Part shown: positions 42,414-51,300 of the stretch, piece after piece
How the letters are laid out: each line of letters opens with the position of its first letter
How positions within the stretch are numbered: the stretch's first letter is position 1
The notes under the pieces: generated by a model
Seen by the model: the letters and a program-made list of their open reading frames with translations, nothing else
Told to the model about the DNA's origin: nothing
The model's database searches: none
Translations under genes and position numbers: made by a program
Source of the DNA: CAZNYG01 sp964577205
GTDB taxonomy: Bacteria; Elusimicrobiota; Endomicrobiia; Endomicrobiales; CAIRNS01
Direction: 5' to 3'
Length of the DNA: 64,000 nucleotides
NCBI GenBank assembly: GCA_964577205.1
Contig: CAZNYG010000002.1
Span: 5,300 to 69,299, forward strand

Positions 42414-44111
42414 ATGAACATCCCATTTTACTCCTATCACGGGCTTACGATAAAGCTCCTGACCGCAAGCCGCGCTGTCCTGTCCGGAGGCCTGTTCGTA
42501 TTTTTTCTGTGCGCGGGCGCGGACGCGCGGGAAAAAGCAGTGGTCACCTGGTACGGTGCGGCGGGACGGGTGTCCGGTTCAATGGCGGTAGTCCGGGTCT
42601 CTTCGCACGCGGTTATGATCGACTGCGGCAGTTTTTACGCCGAAGAAAGCAATGATCAGAACACGGAGAAAGAAGGTTCTGGTGCCGATGCGAACGCGGC
42701 GCTGCCGTTCCCGGCGCGGTCCATCGATGCCGTCATACTGACCCATGCCCATCTGGACCACAGCGGACGGCTGCCCCTGCTGGTCTCACGTGGATTCCGC
42801 GGGCCTGTATGGTGCTCAAAACCTACCGCCTTGTTCCTGGGGGAACTCCTTCTTTCCCAGGCAAAATTCGATACATCGGCCCGTGCGTGGGTTTATTCGC
42901 GACGCGGCGTCAAGGCCCGGGATAACGGCAGGCCTTTCGTCACGGCCCACTGGCGTGGCGATTGCCCGTGGAGGAAGAACATCTCCCCTTCAAATACCGT
43001 GCGTGAAAAGGGAACGCTGCGGGATGTTGAACGGCGCACGGGTATCGAGATCAGTCCCTGCAGGTCCTGCGCGGAGCAGGAGATCAGGCCGGTCATCACA
43101 CTGCTCAAGCCTGTAGCTTTAGATACGGACATCGCTTTATCCAGGGGACTCAACTTCCATCTTTACCCGACGGGTCATATCCCCGGAGCCGCTTCCGTGT
43201 TGTTGACCGCCGCCCGGGGCGGAGAAAGGGTCAGGCTTTTTTTCTCGGGGGATATCGGGAGCCGGATCTCCGCTCTTCAGGCCCCGCCGCCACCCGCGCC
43301 GCCCGCTGACGCCTTATGGGTCGAGACGACGTATGGCGGCGTTATCCGGGCCGGCGATATCGGCCGGGAACGCGAACGGTTCCGACGTGAAGTGGGCGAT
43401 GCCGTGCGCGGCGGAGGGATCGCGTGGATACCCGCGGCCGCTCTCGACCGCACGCAAAAGGTTTTGTTCGAGCTGCGGCTGGCGCGGGAGGAGGGGGCTC
43501 TCCCCGCGGGCGTCCCTGTCATCTGCCCGTCTCCGAGCGCCAAAGCGTTTACCGGATGGTATGAGAACGAATTGCGTCACCCCGGCGCGCCTCCCTGGTT
43601 CAGAAAGGAACTGTACGCGTCGGGGCGGACACTTCTTCCAGGCGGGTATACCGATTCATTCCGGGGGGTAAAGAAAAAGATCCCGCGTCCAGCGGTGCTG
43701 GTCACTACCAGCGGCATGATGGATAAGGCGTTTTCGCGCAGCCTTGTGCCCGTGTTGCTTCCGGACGCCCGAACAACGGTCTTCCTTACCGGCTACCAGG
43801 CCCCGGGGACCCCGGGCGGGGCGTTGAAGAAAGGGGCCGCGCGGATAGAGCTTGACGGGAAATCCTTCGATGTCAGGGCCGCGGTGCGTGTCCATGATAT
43901 TTTTTCCGGGCACGGCGACACCGAGGATGTCTCACGCCTGCTCTCGCTGCAGTCCCGGGACGCGATGGTCGTGCTGGTCCATGGCGAACCCGCGTCCCTT
44001 ATACGTCAGCAACAGGCGTTGGGACAACGTGGGTATTCCCGCGTAGCCGTGGAAGAGGGGGCCGTCGCGCGGGAGATCCCTTTTCGCTTTGACACTGCCG
44101 GGGGAAAGTAA
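42414..44111 (+). CDS. Exported metallo-beta-lactamase / beta-CASP protein
   Basis: A 565-residue protein with the fold of CPSF/RNase J-type nucleases. The metal site is THAHLDHSG (111-116), then H255 in GHIPGAA and D280 in FFSGDIGSR. Beta-CASP signatures follow: WVETTYGG, FSGHGDTEDV and VLVHGEP. Unusually, the N-terminus has a hydrophobic signal segment (AVLSGGLFVFFLCAGADA), predicting export, whereas known family members are cytoplasmic RNA enzymes. An insert of about 80 residues after the HxHxDH motif carries C184, C216 and C219. No KH domain. Nuclease activity is inferred; substrate unknown. Confidence 0.8.
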   Translation: MNIPFYSYHGLTIKLLTASRAVLSGGLFVFFLCAGADAREKAVVTWYGAAGRVSGSMAVVRVSSHAVMIDCGSFYAEESNDQNTEKEGSGADANAALPFPARSIDAVILTHAHLDHSGRLPLLVSRGFRGPVWCSKPTALFLGELLLSQAKFDTSARAWVYSRRGVKARDNGRPFVTAHWRGDCPWRKNISPSNTVREKGTLRDVERRTGIEISPCRSCAEQEIRPVITLLKPVALDTDIALSRGLNFHLYPTGHIPGAASVLLTAARGGERVRLFFSGDIGSRISALQAPPPPAPPADALWVETTYGGVIRAGDIGRERERFRREVGDAVRGGGIAWIPAAALDRTQKVLFELRLAREEGALPAGVPVICPSPSAKAFTGWYENELRHPGAPPWFRKELYASGRTLLPGGYTDSFRGVKKKIPRPAVLVTTSGMMDKAFSRSLVPVLLPDARTTVFLTGYQAPGTPGGALKKGAARIELDGKSFDVRAAVRVHDIFSGHGDTEDVSRLLSLQSRDAMVVLVHGEPASLIRQQQALGQRGYSRVAVEEGAVAREIPFRFDTAGGK

Positions 44112-44170
44112 TATAATGGGCATGTATGGCGCCGCGAGACGGGGGAGATCCTCCGGGGAAAGGGGAACGA

Positions 44171-44533
44171 ATGAGCTCAATTCTTGTTATCGACGATGAA
44201 CAGCCGGTCCTGGATTTTCTGGGATCTTTCATACGCCGAATGGGGTTCAACGCGTTGACCGCCGCGTCCGGAGCCGAGGGCATTGAGGTGTTCCGGAAGG
44301 AAATGCCGGATGTCGTTTTCCTTGACATAATCCTGCCCGACATGCCCGTGGAGAAAGTGTTTTCCTCGTTGAAAAGCATCAACGGCGCCGTCATTATTTA
44401 TTTCATCAGCGGTTCGGACAGCGAACTGCAGCGCCTGCATGACCTTAAGCTGGACGCTAAAGGTTTTTTCAACAAGCCGGTTTTCGTAGACGAGGTCCGG
44501 CGCATTCTCGAAGATATCGACCCTTCGGCATAG
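44171..44533 (+). CDS. Stand-alone response regulator receiver
   Basis: A 120-residue receiver-only protein. Pocket ILVIDDEQPVLDF, phospho-acceptor D52 in VFLDIILPD, switch Ser in YFISGSDS, K102 in FFNKPVF. A clear AGGGGAA ribosome binding site precedes the ATG at 44171; upstream in-frame codons lack one. It is a distant relative of the receiver at 41186 and likewise has no output domain or adjacent kinase. Partner unknown. Confidence 0.9.
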   Translation: MSSILVIDDEQPVLDFLGSFIRRMGFNALTAASGAEGIEVFRKEMPDVVFLDIILPDMPVEKVFSSLKSINGAVIIYFISGSDSELQRLHDLKLDAKGFFNKPVFVDEVRRILEDIDPSA

Positions 44534-44636
44534 TTGACGCTTCCCATTAACTTGCTTTATGCGCGTTGCCGGGAAGACGCTTGAAGAAGTACCCGAACCG
44601 GTGCATTCCGGACAATCGTCATCAGGAGGAAATGGT

Positions 44637-45254
44637 ATGGGAAGCAGGATACTGGCTTTGTGTTCGCTTGCCGTCATGATCGTATCCGGGCCGTATGTCC
44701 CCGCGGCGAGAGTATCAGCTGAGGAGACCGCCATGAACCCGGCTTTGAAAACTATTTTTTCTCGCAAAAGCGTCCGCGCTTACAAGAATACGCCGGTTCC
44801 CGACGAAACATTCACGCTGCTGGTGAAAGCCGGCATGGCGGCGCCGACCGCCGTGGACAAACGCCCCTGGGAATTCGTCATAATAACTGACCGGCCGCTG
44901 CTCAAACAGCTGGCGGCCGCACTGCCTTACGCCAGAATGGCGGAGCAGTCCGCGGGGGTGATCATCGTTTCCGGGGATATTGAACGCCAGTTCGGCGGGC
45001 CGGATTCGCAGTTCTGGATCATGGACTGCAGCGCGGCGACCGAGAACATTCTGCTCGCTGCTGAATCACTGGGCCTCGGAGCTGTTTGGACCGCGGTCTA
45101 TCCGGATAACGGCCGGGTCGCCGCCATACGGAAGATCCTCGGCATGCCGGACAGGATCATCCCGCTGAGCCTGATCCCGGTCGGGGTGCCCGAGGGTAAC
45201 CCTAAGCCGAAAGACAAGTATAACGCGGCACAGATACACCGTAACCGCTGGTGA
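44637..45254 (+). CDS. Nitroreductase-family protein with predicted signal peptide
   Basis: A 205-residue FMN-type nitroreductase. The usual start of the family is MNPALKTIFSRKSVRAYKNTPV, found here at residue 33, with later motifs AAPTAVDKRPWEF, AGVIIVSGD, DCSAATENILLAAESLGLGAVW and GVPEGNPKPKDKY. It is preceded by a signal-like segment (ILALCSLAVMIVSG, possible cleavage after VSA) and the best ribosome binding site (AGGAGGA) lies 6 bases before this longer start. Export of a flavin enzyme without a twin-arginine motif is unusual. The internal Met at residue 33 has no ribosome binding site. Reaction: NAD(P)H-dependent reduction of an unknown substrate. Confidence 0.85.
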   Translation: MGSRILALCSLAVMIVSGPYVPAARVSAEETAMNPALKTIFSRKSVRAYKNTPVPDETFTLLVKAGMAAPTAVDKRPWEFVIITDRPLLKQLAAALPYARMAEQSAGVIIVSGDIERQFGGPDSQFWIMDCSAATENILLAAESLGLGAVWTAVYPDNGRVAAIRKILGMPDRIIPLSLIPVGVPEGNPKPKDKYNAAQIHRNRW

Positions 45255-45330
45255 ACCGGTACTGCTCCCTTCGTATGACTCCCCTCCTTTTCAAAGAAGG
45301 GCCGGGGAAGTCAAGCAGATCCGGCAGTCC

Positions 45331-45359
45331 TTGACAACAGCCCGGAGTTATGGTATCGT
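45331..45359 (+). promoter_or_regulatory. Candidate promoter of the leuA leader
   Basis: TTGACA (45331-45336), a 17-base spacer, TATCGT (45354-45359, 4 of 6 matches), 10 bases before the leader ORF. Confidence 0.45.
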
Positions 45360-45368
45360 AGTAATACC

Positions 45369-45476
45369 ATGACGCATACGGCAATGAACACCAGCGCGCT
45401 TTTTCTTTCTCTTGACCTGCTCCGACTTGTCGGGCAGGGAGAAAGGGGAGGTGCGTTTTCATTCATTGCATGGTAG
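45369..45476 (+). CDS. Putative leucine-rich leader peptide of leuA (attenuator)
   Basis: A 35-codon ORF (ATG 45369, TAG 45474; an internal ATG lies at 45384). Codons 11-20 read LFLSLDLLRL, six Leu within ten codons, as in leader peptides of leucine operons. The Leu codons overlap a strong hairpin (45405-45445: arms CCTGC-CCGAC and GTCGG-GCAGG, extended by CTTTCTC/GAGAAAG). A terminator follows at 45507 and leuA at 45695. Caution: part of the Leu content comes from a pyrimidine-rich hairpin arm, and no good ribosome binding site precedes the first ATG. Confidence 0.5.
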   Translation: MTHTAMNTSALFLSLDLLRLVGQGERGGAFSFIAW

Positions 45477-45506
45477 CGAACTGACGTAAGCCGGCAAATG
45501 GATTAG

Positions 45507-45540
45507 AACCACCACCTTTCAGGGTCGGTGGTTTTTTTAT
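45507..45540 (+). terminator. Terminator hairpin in the leuA leader
   Basis: AACCACC-ACC (45507-45516) pairs with GGGT-GGTGGTT (45522-45533, one bulge), followed by seven Ts. An alternative pairing of AAGG..GGTG (45443-45453) with CACC..CTT (45512-45519) would break it and could act as antiterminator. The rest of the gap, 45541-45694, shows no gene. Confidence 0.75.
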
Positions 45541-45694
45541 TTTTTCCGCAGGGGAAAATAAACCTGAACGCAGTCGAAGGGTATACGCGCGGTACAGGTT
45601 AACCACTCTGGAAAGGATGTGTCCCGAACCCCTATGCGGTAAGTCGAAGGCCGGGTCCGAACCATATTCGGATGAGAAATAAAGGAGACTGATC

Positions 45695-47368
45695 ATGTGC
45701 AACGCCAAAGAGCCGTCCCGAAACGCGGCAAAGTATCATCCGTACCCGGCGGTGGATCTGGAAAACCGCGCCTGGCCCGGCAGAGTGATTGAACGGGCCC
45801 CTGCGTGGTGCAGCGTCGATCTTCGTGACGGTAACCAGGCGTTGAGCGTCCCGATGAGCCTGGACGAGAAGATCAGGATGTTCAGCTTTCTGGTAAAGAC
45901 CGGCTTCAAGGAGATCGAAGTGGGATTTCCTTCGGCTTCGGCGGTAGAATACGAGTTCGTCCGCGCTCTGATCGAGCGTGATCTTATTCCGGAGGACGTG
46001 ACGATCCAGGTCTTGACCCAGGCGCGGGAACACCTGATCCGTTCCACGGTCGCTTCGCTGAAGGGGGCGCGCAAAGCCATCATCCACGTCTATAACTCCA
46101 CGTCGCCGGTCCAGAGGGAAGTCGTTTTCGGAAAAAACCGCGAGGAGGTTACGGGTGTCGCGGTGGAAGGCGTCCGGCTTATACGCGAGCTGGTCAGCGA
46201 CGCGGGTATCGCTGATCCCCGTCTGGAATACTCGCCGGAAAGCTTTACGGCGACAGAGCTTGATTACGCACTGGAGATATGCCACGCGGTCATGGACGTA
46301 TGGCAGCCCGCCCCCGGACGGGAGATCATCCTGAACCTGCCGTCCACCGTGGAGATGTCGACACCGAACGTGTTCGCCGACCGTATCGAGTGGTTCTGCC
46401 GGCGCGTGCGCGGCCGTTCGTGCGTCATTATCAGCGTGCATCCGCATAATGACCGCGGTACCGCGGTGGCCGCGGCGGAGCTGGCCGTCATGGCGGGCGC
46501 CGACCGCGTGGAAGGTTCGCTGTTTGGCAACGGAGAACGGTGCGGCAACCTGGATATTATCACAATGGCCATGAACCTGTTCAGCAGGGGCATAGATCCG
46601 TGCCTGGACTTCACCGATATCGACGCGGTGCGGAATACTTATACCGGCTGCACGCGCATGCCCATCCATCCGCGGCACCCTTACGCGGGCGACCTGGTAT
46701 ACACGGCCTTTTCAGGGTCGCACCAGGATGCCATCAGCAAGGGGATGAAAGCGTACGCGAAAAAAAAGGATAAGGCATGGGACGTGCCTTATCTGCCGAT
46801 AGACCCGGCGGACGTGGGGAGGACGTATGAGGCCATCATCCGGATAAACAGCCAGTCGGGCAAAGGCGGCGTCGCCTACATTATGGAAACGGAATACGGT
46901 ATCCAGATCCCGAAATGGATGCAGCCTGAGTTCGGCCGCGTCATTCAAAAGATTACCGACGGCACCGGCAGGGAACTGAAGAACACGGAAATTCGGGATT
47001 GTTTCGAAAAGACTTATCTCGGAACGGGCGGCGCTTACCGGCTGGAAAAATGCCACTGTGATATGAACGGCGGCGCGCGCGTTGCCGCGGAAGTGGTGGG
47101 TCCCGATGGCGCCATGACATTTGAAGCGGAAGGGAACGGCCCGCTGGACGCGTTCGTCAAAGGATTTCGAAAAGCCGCCGGCTTGACGTTCACGCTGGAC
47201 CATTATGCGGAACATGCTCTGTCCGAAGGTTCGGACGCCCGGGCGATCGCCTTTGCGGGTATACGGGATCAGAAGGGAGTGGCATGGTGCGGTTCCGGGA
47301 CGGACGCGAATATCGGTACCGCTTCGATCAAAGCCGTTCTGAGCGCGGTCAACCGTACGGAGGATTGA
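45695..47368 (+). CDS. leuA: 2-isopropylmalate synthase
   Basis: A 557-residue enzyme condensing acetyl-CoA with 2-ketoisovalerate, first step of leucine synthesis. The start region AWCSVDLRDGNQALS holds the metal-binding Asp and catalytic Arg. The HxH metal site is in SVHPHNDRGTAVAAAEL, and GNGERCGNLDI is typical. The long form with a leucine-binding C-terminal domain (about 420-557) matches the LeuA2/actinobacterial-fungal type. AAAGGAG lies upstream of the ATG. The upstream leader looks like an attenuator. No other leu genes are in the window. Confidence 0.95.
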   Translation: MCNAKEPSRNAAKYHPYPAVDLENRAWPGRVIERAPAWCSVDLRDGNQALSVPMSLDEKIRMFSFLVKTGFKEIEVGFPSASAVEYEFVRALIERDLIPEDVTIQVLTQAREHLIRSTVASLKGARKAIIHVYNSTSPVQREVVFGKNREEVTGVAVEGVRLIRELVSDAGIADPRLEYSPESFTATELDYALEICHAVMDVWQPAPGREIILNLPSTVEMSTPNVFADRIEWFCRRVRGRSCVIISVHPHNDRGTAVAAAELAVMAGADRVEGSLFGNGERCGNLDIITMAMNLFSRGIDPCLDFTDIDAVRNTYTGCTRMPIHPRHPYAGDLVYTAFSGSHQDAISKGMKAYAKKKDKAWDVPYLPIDPADVGRTYEAIIRINSQSGKGGVAYIMETEYGIQIPKWMQPEFGRVIQKITDGTGRELKNTEIRDCFEKTYLGTGGAYRLEKCHCDMNGGARVAAEVVGPDGAMTFEAEGNGPLDAFVKGFRKAAGLTFTLDHYAEHALSEGSDARAIAFAGIRDQKGVAWCGSGTDANIGTASIKAVLSAVNRTED

Positions 47369-47393
47369 GGAGAGCCGGTCGATCGCGCCGCGT

Positions 47394-47422
47394 TTGACAG
47401 ACGGCAGTGCCGATGATATAAT
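47394..47422 (+). promoter_or_regulatory. Perfect consensus promoter upstream of the amidase
   Basis: TTGACA (47394-47399), 17-base spacer, TATAAT (47417-47422): exact sigma-70 consensus. The amidase ATG is 75 bases further on. Confidence 0.8.
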
Positions 47423-47496
47423 GCCGGAAAGACAACGGATCCGTTTCCGATGGCAGCGTTGTCACAGCTATTCAAATGGGACCGTCACGACATGCC

Positions 47497-49398
47497 ATGA
47501 AAAGAATATTGATTGTCATATGCCTGTTAGGTACCGGTTTTTCCGTTTTTGCCGGGCCCGCTGTTCGCGGCGCGGCACATTCTCCGGACGGCTTGTCACG
47601 GATATTGCCGTCTACCGGAACCATACCGGGGGCGCCCTCGCTGCCCCCCGCCGGTACACCGGCCATTCGTCAGCCGCGCGAAGGCGCGCGTTTACCGCGG
47701 CTGAGGCAGACGTTCGTATTCGGCGCCGCCGATCCGCGGGGAAGCCTTACCATAAACGGAGAACCCGTTGAGATACATCCGGACGGCGGTTTCCTGACAA
47801 TGGTCAGCCTTTCTTCAGGAACGTTCGCCATAACCGCGGAACTCGCGCTGGGAGCCACTGCTTATGCGGCCCGCCGTACGGTGTTTGTCGCCGGTCCGGA
47901 ACAGCCTTCCCCGAAAGAACCGCTGGCCATCGAATGGATCTCCCCCGATGTCGATATTGAGGCTCTGCCCGGCGAGGAGGTGGAGGTTTCATGTAAAGGC
48001 AGCCCGGGTATGAGCGCGTGGTTTACCGTTGGAAAGTCGAAAGAAAGATATTTCCTGCGCGAAACCGTCGAATATCCCGGCGGCATCTATCGCGGCCTGT
48101 TCGTTATCCCCGCCGCCGGCGAGTTGAAAAACGCCCGGATCACCGTCACGCTGTCAGATGAAAAGGAACACAAAAAGATCTCACGTCCGGGCGAACATGC
48201 CGTCTCGCGGTTTTCAGACACGGCCCCGGTCATGGCCGAAGTGGTGTCGCCGAACGCGGTGCTCCGCGCGGGCCCGGTCACAGGCGGCGATGACAAGGCC
48301 GGATACGTCATTTTCCCACCCGTCGGCACTCGGCTGCGCGTTACCGGCAGAAGGGGGGATGAACTCCGCGTGCGCCTTTCTCCCGGCCGGGCGCTTTGGA
48401 CGGGATCGAACGATGTGCGCCTTTTGCCGGAGGGTACGCTTTCGTCTAAAGCGGCCGCGGGCAGTGTTACCGTGGAAGGGAACGATCGCGTATCCCGTGT
48501 TTCGCTGACACTGGGACGCCGCGTGCCTTTTGATATCGTGCCCGACGTTTCGGGCGCGTATGTAGATATCACGCTTTACGGAGTGGTGTCAAATACGGAT
48601 TGGATATCGCTGCCGGCGGCCGGAGCGATAGATCAGGTGCGCTGGTTCCAGGACGACGAGGAAACGTACCGATTGAGGGTATATACCCGAAATATCTGGT
48701 GGGGATACGATGCCCGCTATGAGGGCTCGGCGTTCATCTTCGAATTGCGTTGCCCGCCGCCCCCGGGCGGGAACCACTCGCCGTTGTCTGGTATTACCGT
48801 CGTGCTGGATCCGGGGCATTATCCGGACACCGGCGCTGTCGGGCCCACCGGGCTGGAAGAGAAGGACGCGAACCTCGCCTCGGGGTTCGCGCTGCGGAAA
48901 AAGTTGGAAGGCAAAGGGGCCCGGGTTGTCATGACGCGCCGGGGGAACGAGGCCGTGGCGCTGCATGACCGTCCCAGGATAGCCGGGCGGGCGGAAGGAG
49001 ACATACTTATCAGCCTGCACAATAACGCTGTCGGGGTAAGCGAAGATCCCCTGAAGAAGAACGGATACGGGGTATATTATTTTCAGCCGCTCAGCCTTCC
49101 TCTGGCCCGGGACATCCATACGGCGTACGGCGAAGCATTCGGCCCCGGGAACCGGAACGGCATGGCATTGCGCGACGACGGCATTCATTACGGCAATCTT
49201 GTGCTGGTCAGGACAACGTACATGCCTTCGGTCCTGATCGAGTCAGCTTATATCATTGTTCCGCGGGAGGAAGCCCTGCTGAAGCGGTTCTCTTTTCACG
49301 ATGCCTGTGCCGATGCGGTCGTCCGCGGACTGGAAAAATATCTGAGCCGGCTGCGCCAAGCGGCCGCGGGGCCGCTTCCGGCCCGGCGTAAGAAATAG
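47497..49398 (+). CDS. Exported N-acetylmuramoyl-L-alanine amidase (AmiC-type, Amidase_3)
   Basis: A 633-residue periplasmic amidase cutting the MurNAc-L-Ala bond. Signal peptide MKRILIVICLLGTGFSVFAG. Residues 30-430 form beta-rich domains: a Pro/Gly linker, Ig-like segments and AMIN-like parts (VSRVSLTLGRRVPFDIVPD, YRLRVYTRNIWW). The catalytic domain begins near 436 with zinc His in VVLDPGHYPDTGAVG, zinc Glu in EEKDANL, zinc His in ISLHNNAVG and catalytic Glu in VLIESAYI. The start at 47497 puts a signal peptide at the N-terminus. It is likely involved in daughter-cell separation or wall turnover. Confidence 0.88.
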   Translation: MKRILIVICLLGTGFSVFAGPAVRGAAHSPDGLSRILPSTGTIPGAPSLPPAGTPAIRQPREGARLPRLRQTFVFGAADPRGSLTINGEPVEIHPDGGFLTMVSLSSGTFAITAELALGATAYAARRTVFVAGPEQPSPKEPLAIEWISPDVDIEALPGEEVEVSCKGSPGMSAWFTVGKSKERYFLRETVEYPGGIYRGLFVIPAAGELKNARITVTLSDEKEHKKISRPGEHAVSRFSDTAPVMAEVVSPNAVLRAGPVTGGDDKAGYVIFPPVGTRLRVTGRRGDELRVRLSPGRALWTGSNDVRLLPEGTLSSKAAAGSVTVEGNDRVSRVSLTLGRRVPFDIVPDVSGAYVDITLYGVVSNTDWISLPAAGAIDQVRWFQDDEETYRLRVYTRNIWWGYDARYEGSAFIFELRCPPPPGGNHSPLSGITVVLDPGHYPDTGAVGPTGLEEKDANLASGFALRKKLEGKGARVVMTRRGNEAVALHDRPRIAGRAEGDILISLHNNAVGVSEDPLKKNGYGVYYFQPLSLPLARDIHTAYGEAFGPGNRNGMALRDDGIHYGNLVLVRTTYMPSVLIESAYIIVPREEALLKRFSFHDACADAVVRGLEKYLSRLRQAAAGPLPARRKK

Positions 49399-49449
49399 AA
49401 TTCACAGCGTGTGTTCACGGTGGTTTAATACGAGTTCAAAGGGCAGGCC

Positions 49450-51300
49450 ATGGAAAGATCTATCGCAGGAGCGGAAGCGGTCCGGTGGGACCTTGCCGCG
49501 CTGTATGCCGGGATCGATGATCCCAGGATCGACGAAGACCGGGACCGGCTGACGGAGAAGCTCAGTGATTTCAACAGGTCGTTCAAGGGAAAGCTTGCTG
49601 AAGCGCCCGGGCAGGCGGTCGCGGCGTACGCCGACATCCGCATGCTCGAGGACAAGATCATGCTGTACCTGTATCTTCTGTTGAGCACGAATGTCGCCGA
49701 AGCGTCCGTGAAGGCGAAAATAGCCGAAACGGAACGCATGCTGAGCGGCGCCTTCGGCGAGTATATGTCTTTTTTCAAGATCGAAATGGCCGCGATAGAC
49801 GATAAAACGCTCGAACGCTGGTACAGGGATGATCCCGTCGTCGCCCGCCACCGTCCCTGGATCGAGCATGAACGCGTGTTCAAACCGCATCTGCTCAGCG
49901 AAGCCGTCGAGTCTGCGCTCATCAAACGCTCGCCTTTCGGGCCGTCGGCGTGGAGTGAATTTTTCGACGAACTGGAAGCCGATATCGAAGCGGAATACCT
50001 TGGGGAGAAAAAAACGCTGACGGAACTCCTGCACCTGCTGGCCGAATCAGGGGATGCCGGAGAAAGGGCCGCGGTGCTGCGCATTATCGACGACAGCCTG
50101 AAGGGCGCGTTCGCCAGGTATTCCGCCCAGGCCCTGTACATGGTGGCCGGTTCGGCCTCGGTCGAGAACCGCGAACGTTCCTACCGGAACCCGATGGACG
50201 CGCGGAACAAGTCCAACCGCATCCCCGACGAAGTGGTCGACGTGCTCCATCAGGTGATCGTAGACGCCGCGGGCCCGGTCGCCCGGCGGTATTACCGCCT
50301 CAAGGCCGCTCATCTCGGGATGAAGACGCTGAAGTGGAGCGACCGCAACGCGCCGATGCCGTTCGCCGACACGGCGGTCATCCCCTTCGAAGAGGCGCGG
50401 GAGACCGTCATCGCGGCGTACCGGAGTTTCAGTCCGGAGCTCGCCCGGCTGGCGCAAAGTTTCTTTGACGAAAAACGCGTCGACGCTCCCGCGCTGAAGG
50501 GGAAACGGAGCGGCGCCTTCAATTATTCCGTCGTGCTTCCGGGGAACGCGCCGATATCCTTTGTGTTCATGAACTATCTCGGTTCGAACCGGGATGTCAT
50601 GACGCTGGCGCACGAGCTGGGCCACGGGGTCCACGGCCTGCTCGCGGGCGGGGCGCGGGGCGCGCTGATGGCGCAGGCTCCCATAGCGTATGCCGAAACC
50701 GCTTCGGTATTCGGAGAAATGACGACGTTCAGGTTCCTGCGGGAACGGCTGGAGAAGAAGAACGACCGGCAGTCGCGGCTCGCGCTGCTTATGGGTAAGA
50801 TAGACGATGTGCTGAACACGCTGGTGCGCCAGATCAGCTTTTCCCTTTTCGAGCGCCGGCTGCACGGGTTCGACGAGGCGGAAAATACCTGGAAGCCCCC
50901 GGAAAAAATGCCGGTCGCCGGCATCAACCGGCTCTGGCTCGAGTCTACGAAACAGCTCTACGGCGACGACGGCGACGTGTTCACGTATGAGAACGCCGAT
51001 CATCTCTGGTCATATATATCGCATTTTCACAGCCCGTTCTACGTTTATGGATACGCGTTCGGCGAACTGCTGACGCAAAGCCTGTACGCTCAGCGCTCCC
51101 GCGTCGGCGAACGTTTCGAACCGCTCTACATCGATCTGCTGAGCTCCGGCTCGACGAAGAACGTGTTCGAGCTGCTCAAACCGTTCGATCTTGATCCGGG
51201 CGACAGAGGTTTCTGGTCTTACGGGATCGACAACGGCCTCGGCGCGCTCGTCGCTGAAGCGGAAGATCTTTCGCGGGACGCGGGCGTCCGTGTCAAATGA
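49450..51300 (+). CDS. pepF: Oligoendopeptidase F (M3 family)
   Basis: A 616-residue cytoplasmic zinc peptidase cutting short peptides. The zinc site HELGH is near residues 388-392 in TLAHELGHGVHGLLAGG, and the third ligand Glu is in AYAETASVFGEM about 25 residues later. The N-terminal helical domain and the C-terminal SHFHSPFYVYGYAFGELL motif are typical of PepF. Length fits. Its 3' end overlaps the convergent acetate-kinase-like gene by 8 bases, leaving no room for a terminator between them. Confidence 0.93.
   Translation: MERSIAGAEAVRWDLAALYAGIDDPRIDEDRDRLTEKLSDFNRSFKGKLAEAPGQAVAAYADIRMLEDKIMLYLYLLLSTNVAEASVKAKIAETERMLSGAFGEYMSFFKIEMAAIDDKTLERWYRDDPVVARHRPWIEHERVFKPHLLSEAVESALIKRSPFGPSAWSEFFDELEADIEAEYLGEKKTLTELLHLLAESGDAGERAAVLRIIDDSLKGAFARYSAQALYMVAGSASVENRERSYRNPMDARNKSNRIPDEVVDVLHQVIVDAAGPVARRYYRLKAAHLGMKTLKWSDRNAPMPFADTAVIPFEEARETVIAAYRSFSPELARLAQSFFDEKRVDAPALKGKRSGAFNYSVVLPGNAPISFVFMNYLGSNRDVMTLAHELGHGVHGLLAGGARGALMAQAPIAYAETASVFGEMTTFRFLRERLEKKNDRQSRLALLMGKIDDVLNTLVRQISFSLFERRLHGFDEAENTWKPPEKMPVAGINRLWLESTKQLYGDDGDVFTYENADHLWSYISHFHSPFYVYGYAFGELLTQSLYAQRSRVGERFEPLYIDLLSSGSTKNVFELLKPFDLDPGDRGFWSYGIDNGLGALVAEAEDLSRDAGVRVK

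Noticed and set aside
45477..45694. T-box riboswitch upstream of leuA
   Set aside because: No AGGGTGGNACCGCG-type antiterminator box or Leu specifier loop is visible; the hairpin and leader ORF fit attenuation better.
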